Positions 1 to 11,028 of a DNA stretch of 64,000 nucleotides are shown one piece after another. The position numbers and the translations under genes were made by a program. The notes below the pieces were generated by a model. The model was not told the DNA's origin, searched no databases, and saw only the letters and a program-made list of their open reading frames with translations. Numbering within the stretch: position 1 is the stretch's first letter; each line of letters begins with the position of its first letter. The stretch comes from Macrostomum hystrix (taxonomy: Eukaryota > Platyhelminthes > Macrostomidae), in the NCBI GenBank assembly GCA_950097015.1, contig CATNEN010000038.1, positions 1,302,001 through 1,366,000 of the forward strand. Direction: 5' to 3'.

Positions 1-1456
1 AGAATCACAGGTGAGGGAGTTTAATGATCTGCCTGAGAATCACAGGTGAGGGAGTTTGATGATCTGCCTGAGAATCACAGGTGAGGGAGTTTGATGATCT
101 GCCTGAGAATCACAGGTGAGGGAGTTTAATGATCTGCCTGAGAATCACAGGTGAGGGAGTTTAATGATCTGCCTGAGAATCACAGGTGAGGGAGTTTAAT
201 GATCTGCCTGAGAATCACAGGTGAGGGAGTTTGATGATCTGCCTGAGAATCACAGGTGAGGGAGTTTGATGATCTGCCTGAGAATCACAGGTGAGGGAGT
301 TTAATGATCTGCCTGAGAATCACAGGTGAGGGAGTTTAATGATCTGCCTGAGAATCACAGGTGAGGGAGTTTAATGGTCTGCCTGAGAATCACAGGTGAG
401 GGAGTTTGATGATCTGCCTGAGAATCACAGGTGAGGGAGTTTGATGATCTGCCTGAGAATCACAGGTGAGGGAGTTTAATGATCTGCCTGAGAATCACAG
501 TTGAGGGAGTTTAATGATCTGCCTGAGAATCACAGGTGAGGGAGTTTAATGATCTGCCTGAGAATCACAGGTGAGGGAGTTTAATGATCTGCCTGAGAAT
601 CACAGGTGAGGGAGTTTAATGATCTGCCTGAGAATCACAGGTGAGGGAGTTTGATGATCTGCCTGAGAATCACAGGTGAGGGAGTTTGATGATCTGCCTG
701 AGAATCACAGGTGAGGGAGTTTAATGATCTGCCTGAGAATCACAGGTGAGGGAGTTTAATGATCTGCCTGAGAATCACAGGTGAGGGAGTTTAATGATCT
801 GCCTGAGAATCACAGGTGAGGGAGTTTGATGATCTGCCTGAGAATCACAGGTGAGGGAGTTTGATGATCTGCCTGAGAATCACAGGTGAGGGAGTTTAAT
901 GATCTGCCTGAGAATCACAGGTGAGGGAGTTTAATGATCTGCCTGAGAATCACAGGTGAGGGAGTTTAATGGTCTGCCTGAGAATCACAGGTGAGGGAGT
1001 TTGATGATCTGCCTGAGAATCACAGGTGAGGGAGTTTGATGATCTGCCTGAGAATCACAGGTGAGGGAGTTTAATGATCTGCCTGAGAATCACAGTTGAG
1101 GGAGTTTAATGATCTGCCTGAGAATCACAGGTGAGGGAGTTTAATGATCTGCCTGAGAATCACAGTTGAGGGAGTTTAATGATCTGCCTGAGAATCACAG
1201 GTGAGGGAGTTTAATGATCTGCCTGAGACTGACAGGTGAGGGAGTTTGATGATCTGCCTGAGAATCACAGGTGAGGGAAGTGTCTGATCTGCCTGAGAAT
1301 CACAGGTGAGGGAAGTGGCTGATCTGCCTGAGAATCACAGGTGAGGGAAGTGTCTGATCTGCCTGAGAATCACAGGTGAGGGAAGTGGCTGATCTGCCTG
1401 AGAATCACAGGTGAGGGAAGTGGCTGATCTGCCTGAGAATCACAGGTAATGGAAGT
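1..1456. repeat. 35-bp minisatellite, about 41 copies
   Basis: Head-to-tail units of 35 bp run from base 1 (continuing off the window) to about 1456. Copies are nearly identical; variants alternate TTTAATGATCT and TTTGATGATCT, and the last six or so copies carry a distinct AAGTGTCTGATCT or AAGTGGCTGATCT form, which suggests local homogenisation. Each unit contains CACAGGTGAGGG, a near-perfect animal 5' splice-site sequence. The array probably sits in an intron of the RING gene that follows, because the upstream exons of that gene are missing from the window. Confidence 0.97.
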
Positions 1457-2288
1457 GGCAAGTCTACCTATGGCGGTAGTGTTTCGCACCTAAAAATAAA
1501 GCCTGATAGTGAGGCTGTGAAGTCATAGAAAATTGCATTTTCAATTGACTGCTCAAGGCGTAGCTCAACGCCTTTGAGTCTGGCGGAAATCAGGCAGGAT
1601 TTGTGTCTATTTTTGTCCCCAAATTAGTCACCTGATGTTTAGTTAGTCTCATCCCAAATCCCAGATCCCCAGCCAGGGAAGCCCCGTCCGCTGTCCGCTC
1701 TGCATCTGTGCCTTCCTGTCTGTTGTTTTCATCACAAAAAGGCAGGCATTCTTTAAATATGAAAGCTCACTGCATGCCTTTTTGTATCATTCTATCGTGA
1801 TTAGGCCAGATTTCTGTCACGGTGCAGGCTCGGCCGAGAGACTTATCTTCTCCCGGCTACAGATGCCATACTGTATATTTATCTTTCGCAGTGCTTCTTT
1901 GTCCCATCCTCCCCCCAGCTTCATCAGCTCATTGTCATGAATCTAGTGCGCTTAGTTGACAACAGACTATTTTTATGAAATATTGTTATTCTGTTAGTGT
2001 ACTCGTATTTTAGCTTTTCCTCACCTGTTTAATTATGCTTTCAAAACTGGCATTTTAATTTAGCCTTATTATATACTTATTTAGCTATTTAATTCTTTGA
2101 ATCACTGTTTCATTTTTATCTAACTCTTTTTATTTCCCATATCTCTCGCTTTGTCCTTCTCTCTCCGTATCCCATCCCCCTCTATCGTTGGATTCAACGC
2201 TTAGAGATATCCTGAAACTGTAGGATCGAAAAGATATTTTTTATTTTTAACCAAACTTTTGCCCTCTCCCTGTCTTGCCTTCCCGCAG
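1457..2288. other. Presumed intron sequence, no gene seen
   Basis: AT-rich sequence between the 35-bp array and the first recognisable RING-gene exon. I scanned it for the transmembrane and PA-domain exons expected upstream of a goliath-type RING and found none. A short inverted repeat (CTCAAGGCGT / ACGCCTTTGAG) lies at about 1552-1580. Confidence 0.5.
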
Positions 2289-4325
2289 CAACGGTTGTGC
2301 AACGCGGCCAAGACGGCCCTGTCGAAAATTCCAGTTCGCATACTGCAATTGGCTGACGACGCTGTAAGTACTCGTAATTGATATTTTTTGCTGCGAACTG
2401 TAATTGTTTTAGATTTTTCAAGGAATTTAACACCATCCACCTTGAACTGACCCGGTAGGATCTGCAATGGATTGGCGATCACTGCGCCGTCTGCATTGAG
2501 CCGTACGGATGCGGCGATCCAGTCAGGATTCTGCCGTGCAAGTGAGTTTTAGCTCCTTGTTTAGGTCATACCAGGGTCAGGGCCGGACACTGTTGGGTCA
2601 AAGGTGGGACTCTCTTGAGTCAGGGGTAGACCCTCTTGGGTCAGGTGTTGGACCCTCTTGGGCCAGGGGTGGGATCCTCTTTGGCTAGGGGTGGGATCCT
2701 CTTTGGCTAGGGGTTGGACCCTCTTGGGCTAGGGGTTGGACCCTCTTTAGCCAGGGGTTGGACCCTCTTGGTTCAGGGGTGGGACCCACTTGGGCTAGGG
2801 GTGGAACCCTCTTTGCTCAGAGGTAGGAACCACTTAGGTCAGAGGTGGGACCCTATTGGGTCAGGGGTGGACACTGTCGGTTCAGATAAGGACATTGAAC
2901 TTGGTGTCGCATGGCAACGAGGCATTCGAACCACAACCCTCTGCAGGCACAAGTACCACACGCACTGCATCGATCAGTGGCTGCTGGATCAGCGCTCCTG
3001 TCCACTGTGCAAGACGGACATTCTGAAGGCCTGTGGCCTGTGGGTCAGCGGCGGTTCCCGCATCTCCCTGGACGACATCACCATTACTCCTGCCAACTCG
3101 CAGCATCACGCCGGCGCCGCTCCGCACTCGGCTGCCAGCACCGGAGCCACCGTTGCCGGGGCTCAGCAGCCTGCGGGCGACCCGCCCTGCCGACGGCAGC
3201 TGCCCACAACAGCTCAACAGCAGCCTGCTGGCGGTAATGCCAATCGAAAGTCAGGCGGAACTGCTAGACAGACCGGAGCTGCTGCTGCTGCTGCTGCTGC
3301 CCCACTCATTGCTGACGTCAGTTTGAATTCTTCAGGCTCAGTTCATATTGAATTCCTCAGGCTCAGCTCAGATTAAATTCCTCAGGCTCAGTTCAGGTTA
3401 AATTATTCAGGCTCAGCTCAGATTGAATTACTCAGGCTCAGTTCAGATTAAATTCCTCAGCTTCTGTTCAGATTAAATACTTCAGGCCCAGTTCAGATTA
3501 AATACTTCAGGTCCAGTTTAGATTGAATTTTTCAGGGCCAGTTCAGAATAAATAATTCAGGCCCAGTTCAGATTTAATACTTCAGGCCCAGTTCAGATTG
3601 AGTTCTTCAGGGCCAGTTCAGATTAAATACTTCAGGCCCAGTTCAGATTGAATTCTTCAGGGCCAGTTCAGATTAAATACTTCAGGCTCAGTTAAGATTA
3701 AATACTTCAGGCCCAGTTCAGATTAAATACTTCAGGGCCAGTTCAGATTGAATTCTTCAGGGCCAGTTCAGATTAAATACTTCAGGCTCAGTTGATTGAA
3801 TTCCTCAGGCTCAGTTCAGACTGAATTCCTCAGGCTCAGTTCAGATTGAATTCTTCAGGCTCAGTTCAGATTTAATTCCTCAGGCTCAGTTCAGATTAAA
3901 TTCTTCAGGCTCAGTTCAGATTGAATTCCTCAGGCTCAGTTCAGATTAAATTCTTCAGGCTCAGTTCAGATTAAATTCTTCAGGCTCAGTTCAGATTGAA
4001 TTCCTCAGGCTCAGTTCAGATTAAATTCTTCAGGCTCAGTTCAGATTAAATACTTCAGGCCCAGTTCAGATTGAATTCTTCAGGGCCAGTTCAGATTAAA
4101 TACTTCAGGCTCAGTTCAGATTAAATACTTCAGGCCCAGTTCAGATTGAATTCCTCAGGCTCAGTTCAGATTGAATTCTTCAGGCTCAGTTCAGATTGAA
4201 TTCTTCAGGCTCATTGAACAATGCCACAATGCTTTGAATTGCAGCAGGCCAAGTCTGACGCTGAAGATCCAATGGAGAGCGCCACTGGCATGGACCCGCT
4301 GCTGTGCGTGCGTTTCCACGACTAG
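2289..4325 (+). CDS. RING-H2 E3 ubiquitin ligase, goliath/RNF13/RNF150 type, 3' part
   Basis: Four exons fit in phase: 2289-2363, 2459-2541, 2947-3316 and 4245-4325 (stop TAG), giving 202 residues. The first exon encodes QRLCNAAKTALSKIP, typical of the juxtamembrane region of PA-TM-RING ligases. The next two encode a RING-H2 finger, CAVC then PCKHKYHTHC then CPLC, with the final Cys pair followed by KTDILKACG as in the goliath/RNF13 family. Family members are single-pass endosomal or ER E3 ligases whose cytosolic RING recruits E2. The tail is Ala/Gln/Pro-rich with an eight-Ala run and ends RFHD. The signal peptide, PA domain and membrane helix are absent and should lie upstream of base 1. The donor at 3317 (GTCAGT) is weak; without splicing there the frame stops at 3376. 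Family sure, last exon likely. Confidence 0.85.
2575..2885. repeat. Degenerate ~22-bp minisatellite in RING-gene intron
   Basis: G-rich units of the type GGTTGGACCCTCTTGGGCTA repeat with many substitutions through most of the intron between the two RING exons (2542-2946). Confidence 0.85.
3320..4215. repeat. 25-bp minisatellite in last RING-gene intron
   Basis: Units of TTCTTCAGGCTCAGTTCAGATTGAA with frequent variants (TACTTCAGGCC, GGGCCAGTTC) fill the last intron. Every unit contains TTCAGG, an acceptor-like motif, shortly before the likely true acceptor TTGCAG at 4244. Confidence 0.93.
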
Positions 4326-4560
4326 CACAGCCTACTGGCTGGCTAAATTCGTGCTGGCGAGCTAGCATGAGTGACAGGCGATCAAGTCGTTAAATATTCA
4401 ATCAGATGATTTGTCAAAGCGAGCCCCAGTCTTGAAACTGTTTGTGTTGGCATCGAGCTTAAAGTTGTCATCTTATCCAATGTTGTAGCGTGTAATTTTA
4501 TTATTCTATTATTGTCGCGTTGATGTTTTTCCTTTGTTTAGATTTGTTTTAAATGAAACG

Positions 4561-4566
4561 AATAAA
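4561..4566 (+). terminator. Likely poly(A) signal of the RING gene
   Basis: AATAAA lies 236 bp after the TAG stop at 4325, in AT-rich sequence. Placement only; the cleavage site is unknown. Confidence 0.6.
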
Positions 4567-6416
4567 TTGATTTGTAAAGTTAGTATTTATCATGATTATC
4601 TGTGCGACTGTTAATTGATTAATTATGATTTATTGATTGATCTGTGAGAAGGTTGGTTGAATAAATGATTTATTGATATGTTCAATGATTGGTTGATATT
4701 GATATGATTGATATGAATGATTGGATCTAATGTTCGTCGACTAATCCATTGAGTTGTGGTAAGGTTTTGATTAATTGATTAATTTTAACTGATCATCAAC
4801 GTTGTATTGATTGATCTATCTGATCGTTAATAGTTGGATTGATGATTAACTGATTACTTTATGCCATACATGATTAATTAATTGCATTCGAAGGATTTTC
4901 GGCCATCGGCAAATAATATTGACAGAAAATGGAAATAATGAGATCATTGCTGACAATGAACAGCGAGATTGACACTTTCGTGTTGACTTTGGCTCGCTCT
5001 CTCTCTTTGCTCTGATTGCCTGTTTGTGTCTTTTAATGTTAGCACCAGCGTTGCAGTAGTGGTCCTTAAATGACTTGTTATCCAAATTCATTTTTCAATA
5101 CCTTTAGCCTACTATGAGTAGTTTGTCTTACTTAGAAAAGCTGAATTGCATATATTTGTCAATGTTGTCTTTTTGTATAGTTCCTCACTTAGTGAGGTTA
5201 CATAAAATAAGTAATCAGTAGAAAATTAAACCTGCTTTTTGTTGTGTCCATGGAGTCTAGTCATTCATGCGTTTTTTTGTTTATTTTATGTTTGCCAGCG
5301 TTGTCTAACTGCCTATTATATCAGCATGCTTGCACTCTACAATAACGAAAATACAATCTCATTGTCTATCTGTTCGATTTCTATGTTATTAAAAATGAAA
5401 TTATCCGGATAATTTTAACTTCAACATTTTTGAACCTATAAAACTGTCTGCGGACTATCGGTCTATTATAAATGTGTACTAAATGTTTTAACCTTACTGG
5501 CACATTCCGTATGGCTGATAACTTTAACCTTACCCGGATTCGAATCCAAGACCTATATCTACTGTTGTGTACCGAAGTAGCAGGCAATTTAACATTATCA
5601 ATATTTTTAAGCTGTCTAGCACAGCAGGCTCTAGTCTTGAAGTTTGTTCTATAATCTTTTGCTGGTCACATTGCGCGAATGTAATGCGGATTTTTTAAAT
5701 ACTATATTAAATACTAGTTATTCATCTCTCTACTTAGTTAGTAGTGTGTACGCACTTCTTTCCAGAATGTTATTATCTCATCGGTAAAAACTTTCTGTTG
5801 GATTTATTTTGCTTCTTCGCCTGCGCTGTTTCACATATTTTGAAAAGCCACTTGTGGGAAAGCGCAATTAATAAATCAAAAAAATGCGAGCTGTTAGCAA
5901 TGCATTGAGTTTGTCATTTCACAGATTTTCAGTCATTTTCAATTACTCGAGTGTCATGAATGTGTTCAATGAATGTATGTTCGAGATAATTTTAACTGTC
6001 TCATTTTGTGTTATGAAAACCAAAAATTATTTCATAAATTTGAAAATCAAGTCGAGACCATTTTTTTTATGATCAACTTGATTATTACAGTAAAGTTGTC
6101 ACAGATGTAATAATAAAACAGTTTTATTATGCCTTTAATAACTAAAAAACACGTTTTAAAAACGATTGTGGCAGGAAAAGATGGAGGAAATAATAATCAA
6201 TTAATTACTAAAAATCTTTACACAAATAAAACGTTATATCAATTCTGCGAATTATACATCTCAACACTTTAACTATAAATTTAATACTTAAGATTTACCT
6301 ACTTAAGATACTAAGTTATTGGAATTATTGGAATGTTGATTAAATACAAATACAGATTAAATACAGAAAAAATATTCTGCAGATAGACTAACACGAACAA
6401 ACACATACCAGGAACA
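4567..6416. other. AT-rich intergenic sequence
   Basis: About 1.85 kb without a convincing coding exon. At 4600-4860 there is simple TTGATTGATT/TGATTAATTG-like sequence. Short ORFs here have no recognisable domain, codon bias or splice pattern. Confidence 0.5.
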
Positions 6417-7015
6417 GATGTTGAATCTGGGGATATGGGATAACTGTTGAATGTGAGGATCTGGGATAACTGTTAAATGTGAGGATCTGGGATAACTGTT
6501 AAATGTGAGGATCTGGGATAACTGTTAAATGTGAGGATCTGGGATAACTGTTGAATGTGAGGATCTGGGATAACTGTTGAATGTGAGGATCTGGGATAAC
6601 TGTTGAATGTGAGGATCTGGGATAACTGTTGAATGTGAGGATCTGGGATAACTGTTAAATGTGAGGATCTGGGATAACTGTTAAATGTGAGGATCTGGGA
6701 TAACTGTTAAATGTGAGGATCTGGGATAACTGTTAAATGTGAGGATCTGGGATAACTGTTGAATGTGAGGATCTGGGATAACTGTTGAATGTGAGGATCT
6801 GGGATAACTGTTGAATGTGAGGATCTGGGATAACTGTTGAATGTGAGGATCTGGGATAACTGTTAAATGTGAGGATCTGGGATAACTGTTGAATGTGAGG
6901 ATCTGGGATAACTGTTAAATGTGAGGATCTGGGATAACTGCTAAATGTGAGGATCTGGGATAACTGTTAAATGTGAGGATCTGGGACAACTGTTGAATGT
7001 TAGGATCTGGGACAA
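6417..7015. repeat. 26-bp minisatellite
   Basis: About 22 units of GGATCTGGGATAACTGTTAA plus ATGTGA, with an A/G variant (TTAAATG or TTGAATG) in blocks. It lies just downstream of the 3' end of the minus-strand IAP gene. A related unit recurs in the second RBM22 intron at 12415-12500. Confidence 0.96.
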
Positions 7016-7069
7016 GTGTTGAAAGAATAGAATCAAATCAAGTCATCAAAAAGGTTGAGTACTGTTTAC

Positions 7070-9448
7070 TCAGGCCCGATTAATGAGACAAACGGCCAGA
7101 ATCTCAGAGCCGCAGACTGGGCAGTCGGCTGCCTGACCCTCGCAGGTGGGGCACAGGCAGCGGTGACTGCACGGCAGCAGGCAGCAGGCGGCATCAGCGT
7201 AGCCGCAGCGGCTGCAGCGGAGGTCGGCCGCAAGGGCCTCAGCAGCGGCGGCGTGCTGCTTTTTCTTGGCCGCAGCCAGCCAATCATCGGCGAGACTGGC
7301 CACTTGGCCCAGGCCGCATTCGTCGGCGCGTCGGCGCAGCTCCAGCGCCGCGTCCAGCTGCAGCTCGGCGGAGAAGAAATCGTCGCCAATGAAGGCCAGC
7401 TGAAGCCGAATGACGACTTCGGCTTCTTGACATTCAGCGGCGGCTCGGGCAAACCTGGCCGTCAGGAGGCTGGCTGGCAGGTCCAGGCGAGCCCTCGGTG
7501 CCCGAGGGTCGAAGCGAAATAGCAGCGTGGCCGAGGCCACAGTGGAGCTGCACAGCAGGCGACAGTTTCGGCGTTGGTCAATTAGACTCGGCGAGGGCGA
7601 GAAAATATCCGGTTGAATCCGGATGGGCGGAAAGCGCTCAAGCACGGCTTCGATGTAGGCGAGGCCGCGTTCTCGCAGGAGGTGCGGGCAGGCGGGCGAC
7701 AGGCGAGCGTGCAGCAGCCAGGGACACGGCGACCCTGACACTGCGTAGCCGTTGGGGAAGGTGACGCCGCAGGCGTAGCATCTGGCGACTCCGACCGAGG
7801 CGTCGACGACAAAGCCGGATTTGGCGGCCAGCCAGGCGGGGACCAGGCCGGCCTGCCAGCAGCCGGATTGCAGTCTGGCCTGGCGACCGGCCGAGCGGCG
7901 GCTGTCCAGGGGTTGCAGCCCGGCCGAGGCCAGCTCCGCGGCGGCTGACTTGGACTTGGCGAGGGCCTCGGTTGTGGAGAGCTGGCGAAGATTGGTTAGG
8001 ACGATGAGTTACGTTGAATTTGGATGACAGACACACAGACAGACAGGCAGGCAGACAGGCAGACAGAAAGACAGACTGACAGACAGACAGACAGGCAGCT
8101 CACATTGCATCGGGCCCAGCCACCGAACATGTCGCTATCGTAGGCCAGAGTGTCGGAGGGTTGTCGCGGCCTGTCATCCATGACCACAGGCGGGGAGGCG
8201 GAGCCGAAGTCAAGCCGGTGGGGCTCGGTGCACTGGACCGGGCGCGGCAGGTCGGTGTAGTCGGCAGGCCGGTTGCCAACGCAGAAACCCATCAGCAGCG
8301 GGCATACGGGATGCTGGAGCCTGTGCAGCTCGGCCGGCGAGGCGCGCGCGGCGTCGCTTGACCGGACACGGCCGGAGCAGAAAGCGCATCTGGGGAAAAT
8401 CGATTGAGCAGCTTGCAGAAGCGGTGGGAAGTAACACGAGCCAACCACAAGGTCTGATTCGATTCGATACCACGTAAAAGCAGGACTCATTACTCCACTC
8501 CATCATCAGCAATTCATTAGATCTCATACAATATGTGTGTGCTCAGGAGTCAGGGAAATGAAGGGGCGTTGACGCCCCGATTGAAACTGTCTAGCCCATA
8601 GACTGTATGGACGTCACACCTACCATTATTGTCCCAGCTGATGCTGTTACCCATTTAAGAGCTGGGTGAAATGAAGCAATGCAGTGTTAGGTGTCTGGAT
8701 TAAGGACTCAAATTGTTCCAGTGGCGTCAAGAATCGAACCCCCGACCTTCAAACGTGTGTCCGACAGTCTGACCCCTAGGCTACAAACGGGATGTTACAA
8801 TGACCACTCCACTAGACAATGAACTCACCGGAACGGATACCTCTGCCTGCCAGTGTAGTACAGTCCCTCTCTAGCCGCCAATCTAATCTCAGTCGGCTCA
8901 GCAACTATGCCAGCAGGCGCGGACAAGCAGGTCAGCAAGCGGTTCTGCTCAGATCGCATATCGTGGAAAGCGTTAGACAACCCGGCCGGCAGTCGATAGC
9001 CCACTTTGGCTGCGCTGAAATCGATGGACCGACGATCGCCAGAATAGTAGGCCAATCTCAGGCACAACCTGACATCGCCCAAAGCTGCGGTCGCGGTCAC
9101 CTGGCCACAATCGGTATTTGTACTGCTCAGAGACTCCGACTCACTGCTGGAGTCGGCGCCACTTGTAAGATCGGCACTGTCGGCCATAGACAGTAGTGTC
9201 TCGAGGATGGCGTTTTGACTAGAGACCGCCAGACCAATTTCCTGGAGTTAAATATTCGCGTCATGCTACTAAGCTAGTAGAGTACTGTGAGTAGCAAACA
9301 AAATTTATTATTTTCTCGCTTACCTGATGCATAGCAGCACACTGGATATTGTAATAAGCATTTGTCTCATTTTTTAGAGCTGCCCTCTCTAGGCTTTGCA
9401 GTGAGCCTCGAAATTGTTTAGCAGATGGCAGGCTCATGATAGAGCCAT
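7070..9448 (-). CDS. Inhibitor-of-apoptosis-like protein, two BIR domains plus C-terminal RING
   Basis: Exons, 5' to 3' on minus: 9448-9324 (ATG at 9437), 9241-8829, 8389-8104, 7981-7070 (TGA); phases agree and give 574 residues. BIR1 is split between exons: LAAREGLYYTG, then CAFC (177-180), then H-x6-C. BIR2 (about 321-369) has SGF, CYAC, then HARLSPAC. The last 48 residues are an IAP-type RING with ligand spacing C-x2-C-x11-C-x-H-x3-C-x2-C-x6-C-x2-C. IAPs of this type bind caspases or signalling partners through BIRs and ubiquitinate through the RING. CxxC-to-His spacing is 17 residues in BIR1 and 19 in BIR2 instead of the usual 16, so partner choice cannot be predicted. A Ser/Thr-rich linker precedes BIR1. 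The AG at 9449 may be a cis or trans splice acceptor, so the start codon is inferred. Domain identity is strong; orthology to a named BIRC is not established. Confidence 0.85.
8030..8098. repeat. GACA/GGCA simple repeat in IAP intron
   Basis: Tetranucleotide-like CAGACAGACAGGCAGG sequence fills most of the short intron 7982-8103. It explains the Cys/Leu/Ser/Val reading frame on the minus strand here. Confidence 0.9.
8535..8562 (+). mobile_element. Short tail fragment shared with the SINE-like family
   Basis: GTGTGCTCAGGAGTCAGGGAAATG matches the end of the element at 35465-35665 (GTGTGCTCAGGAGTCAGCGAAATG). It lies inside the IAP intron 8390-8828. Confidence 0.45.
8600..8795 (-). mobile_element. 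tRNA-derived SINE-like element
   Basis: On the minus strand a tRNA-like head starts near 8793: an A-box-like TAGCCTAGGGG is followed about 35 bp later by a B-box-like GGTTCGATTC (plus-strand GAATCGAACC near 8731). No intact acceptor stem or CCA-ready 3' end is seen, so a SINE head fits better than a tRNA gene. The body runs to about 8600 and its end is not defined. Confidence 0.6.
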
Positions 9449-9785
9449 CTGGAATATATAACAGAATATAGGAACTTATGTTGTTCAATTAAGCATGATT
9501 ACATTTCTGCACAGAAAACCGAGTAGACTAATTGTAAACCCTTCTTCATTTCTTTTTTGTCTATTGGAAAAATAAATCAACATTGTAAAAATGACTCAAA
9601 TTACAAAAAACTTTTACTTTTGCGAGTTCAAAAGCAGCTAAGAGTTATACATATTTTAGTTTATTAATGAACTATAATGCTAAATAACTTAATAACCGAG
9701 GCCCAGCGAAACCAGAATAAGAAATTATTAAACAGCACGTGTTGCTGATGAAGTCTTGGAAAAATAATCTGATAAGTGCTGTAGA
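9449..9785. other. AT-rich spacer upstream of the IAP gene
   Basis: AT-rich sequence between the first recognised IAP exon and the 22-bp array. It should contain the promoter or 5' UTR, but no motif could be assigned. Confidence 0.4.
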
Positions 9786-10815
9786 CAGAGAGGCAGAGAC
9801 AGAAAGACAAGAAGAGACAGGCAGACAGGAAGAGACAGACAGGCAGACAGACAGACAGACAGATAGGAAGAGACAGACAGAAACACAGGAAGAGACAGGC
9901 AGGCAGACAGGAAGAGACAGACAGACAGGAAGAGACAGACAGACACACAGGAAGAGACAGACAGACACACAGGAAGAGACAGACAGACACACAGGAAGAG
10001 ACAGACAGACACACAGGAAGAGACAGACAGACACACAGGAAGAGACAGACAGGCAGACAGGAAGAGACAGACACACAGGAAGAGACAGACAGACACACAG
10101 GAAGAGACAGACAGACACACAGGAAGAGACAGACAGACACACAGGAAGAGACAGACAGACACACAGGAAGAGACAGACAGGCAGACAGGAAGAGACAGAC
10201 AGACAGGAAGAGACAGACACACAGGAAGAGACAGACAGACACACAGGAAGAGACAGACAGACACACAGGAAGAGACAGACAGACACACAGGAAGAGACAG
10301 ACAGACACACAGGAAGAGACAGACAGACACACAGGAAGAGACAGACAGACACACAGGAAGAGACAGACAGACACACAGGAAGAGACAGACAGACACACAG
10401 GAAGAGACAGACAGACACACAGGAAGAGACAGACAGGCAGACAGGAAGAGACAGACACACAGGAAGAGACAGACAGACACACAGGAAGAGACAGACAGAC
10501 ACACAGGAAGAGACAGACAGACACACAGGAAGAGACAGACAGACACACAGGAAGAGACAGACAGACACACAGGAAGAGACAGACAGACACACAGGAAGAG
10601 ACAGACAGACACACAGGAAGAGACAGACAGACACACAGGAAGAGACAGACAGACACACAGGAAGAGACAGACAGACACACAGGAAGAGACAGACAGACAC
10701 ACAGGAAGAGACAGACAGACACACAGGAAGAGACAGACAGACACACAGGAAGAGACAGACAGACACACAGGAAGAGACAGACAGACAGACAGGAAGAGAC
10801 AGACAGACAGACAGG
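9786..10815. repeat. 22-bp GACAGACACACAGGAAGA minisatellite
   Basis: About 44 copies of AGAGACAGACAGACACACAGGA in the spacer between the IAP and RBM22-like genes. Copies are nearly perfect, with a longer variant AGACAGGCAGACAGGAAG dispersed among them. Purine-rich on plus, CTGTCTGT on minus. Frames stay open for 370-410 codons on both strands because the unit lacks stops; these are not genes. Confidence 0.97.
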
Positions 10816-10912
10816 AAAGTTCCAAGGAATCCAAGGACAGACAAAAGTTAAGCAAAAAGCACAAACAATGAATTGATAAAATGTATCGCGGTGCAATATA
10901 AGATTGGATGCT

Positions 10913-10918
10913 TTTATT
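10913..10918 (-). terminator. Likely poly(A) signal of the RBM22-like gene
   Basis: TTTATT on plus is AATAAA on minus, about 110 bp past the TGA stop at 11029-11031. Confidence 0.6.
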
Positions 10919-11028
10919 GACAGCAGATTAACAGCAAAAGTTGCGTAAAATTACTAAAAAAGTTCAAGAACTGTCGAAGTCAGGAGCAATGCTCTCAGCT
11001 CCGACAATAAAAGCGGAGCGCAAAGAGC

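Noticed and set aside
1-1456. Possible CRISPR array
   Set aside because: Units are directly adjacent 35-bp repeats without unique spacers and the host is a eukaryote; it is a minisatellite.
7055-7522. Plus-strand 155-codon ORF
   Set aside because: Antisense shadow of the IAP RING exon.
8700-8795. tRNA gene on minus
   Set aside because: A and B box-like motifs are present but no complete acceptor and anticodon stems could be drawn; more like a SINE head.
9664-10896. Cys/Leu/Ser/Val-rich ORFs of 378-410 codons on minus and a 370-codon Arg/Asp/Thr-rich ORF on plus
   Set aside because: Three overlapping frames on one strand and one on the other are all open because the 22-bp unit has no stop; no start context, splice sites or domains.
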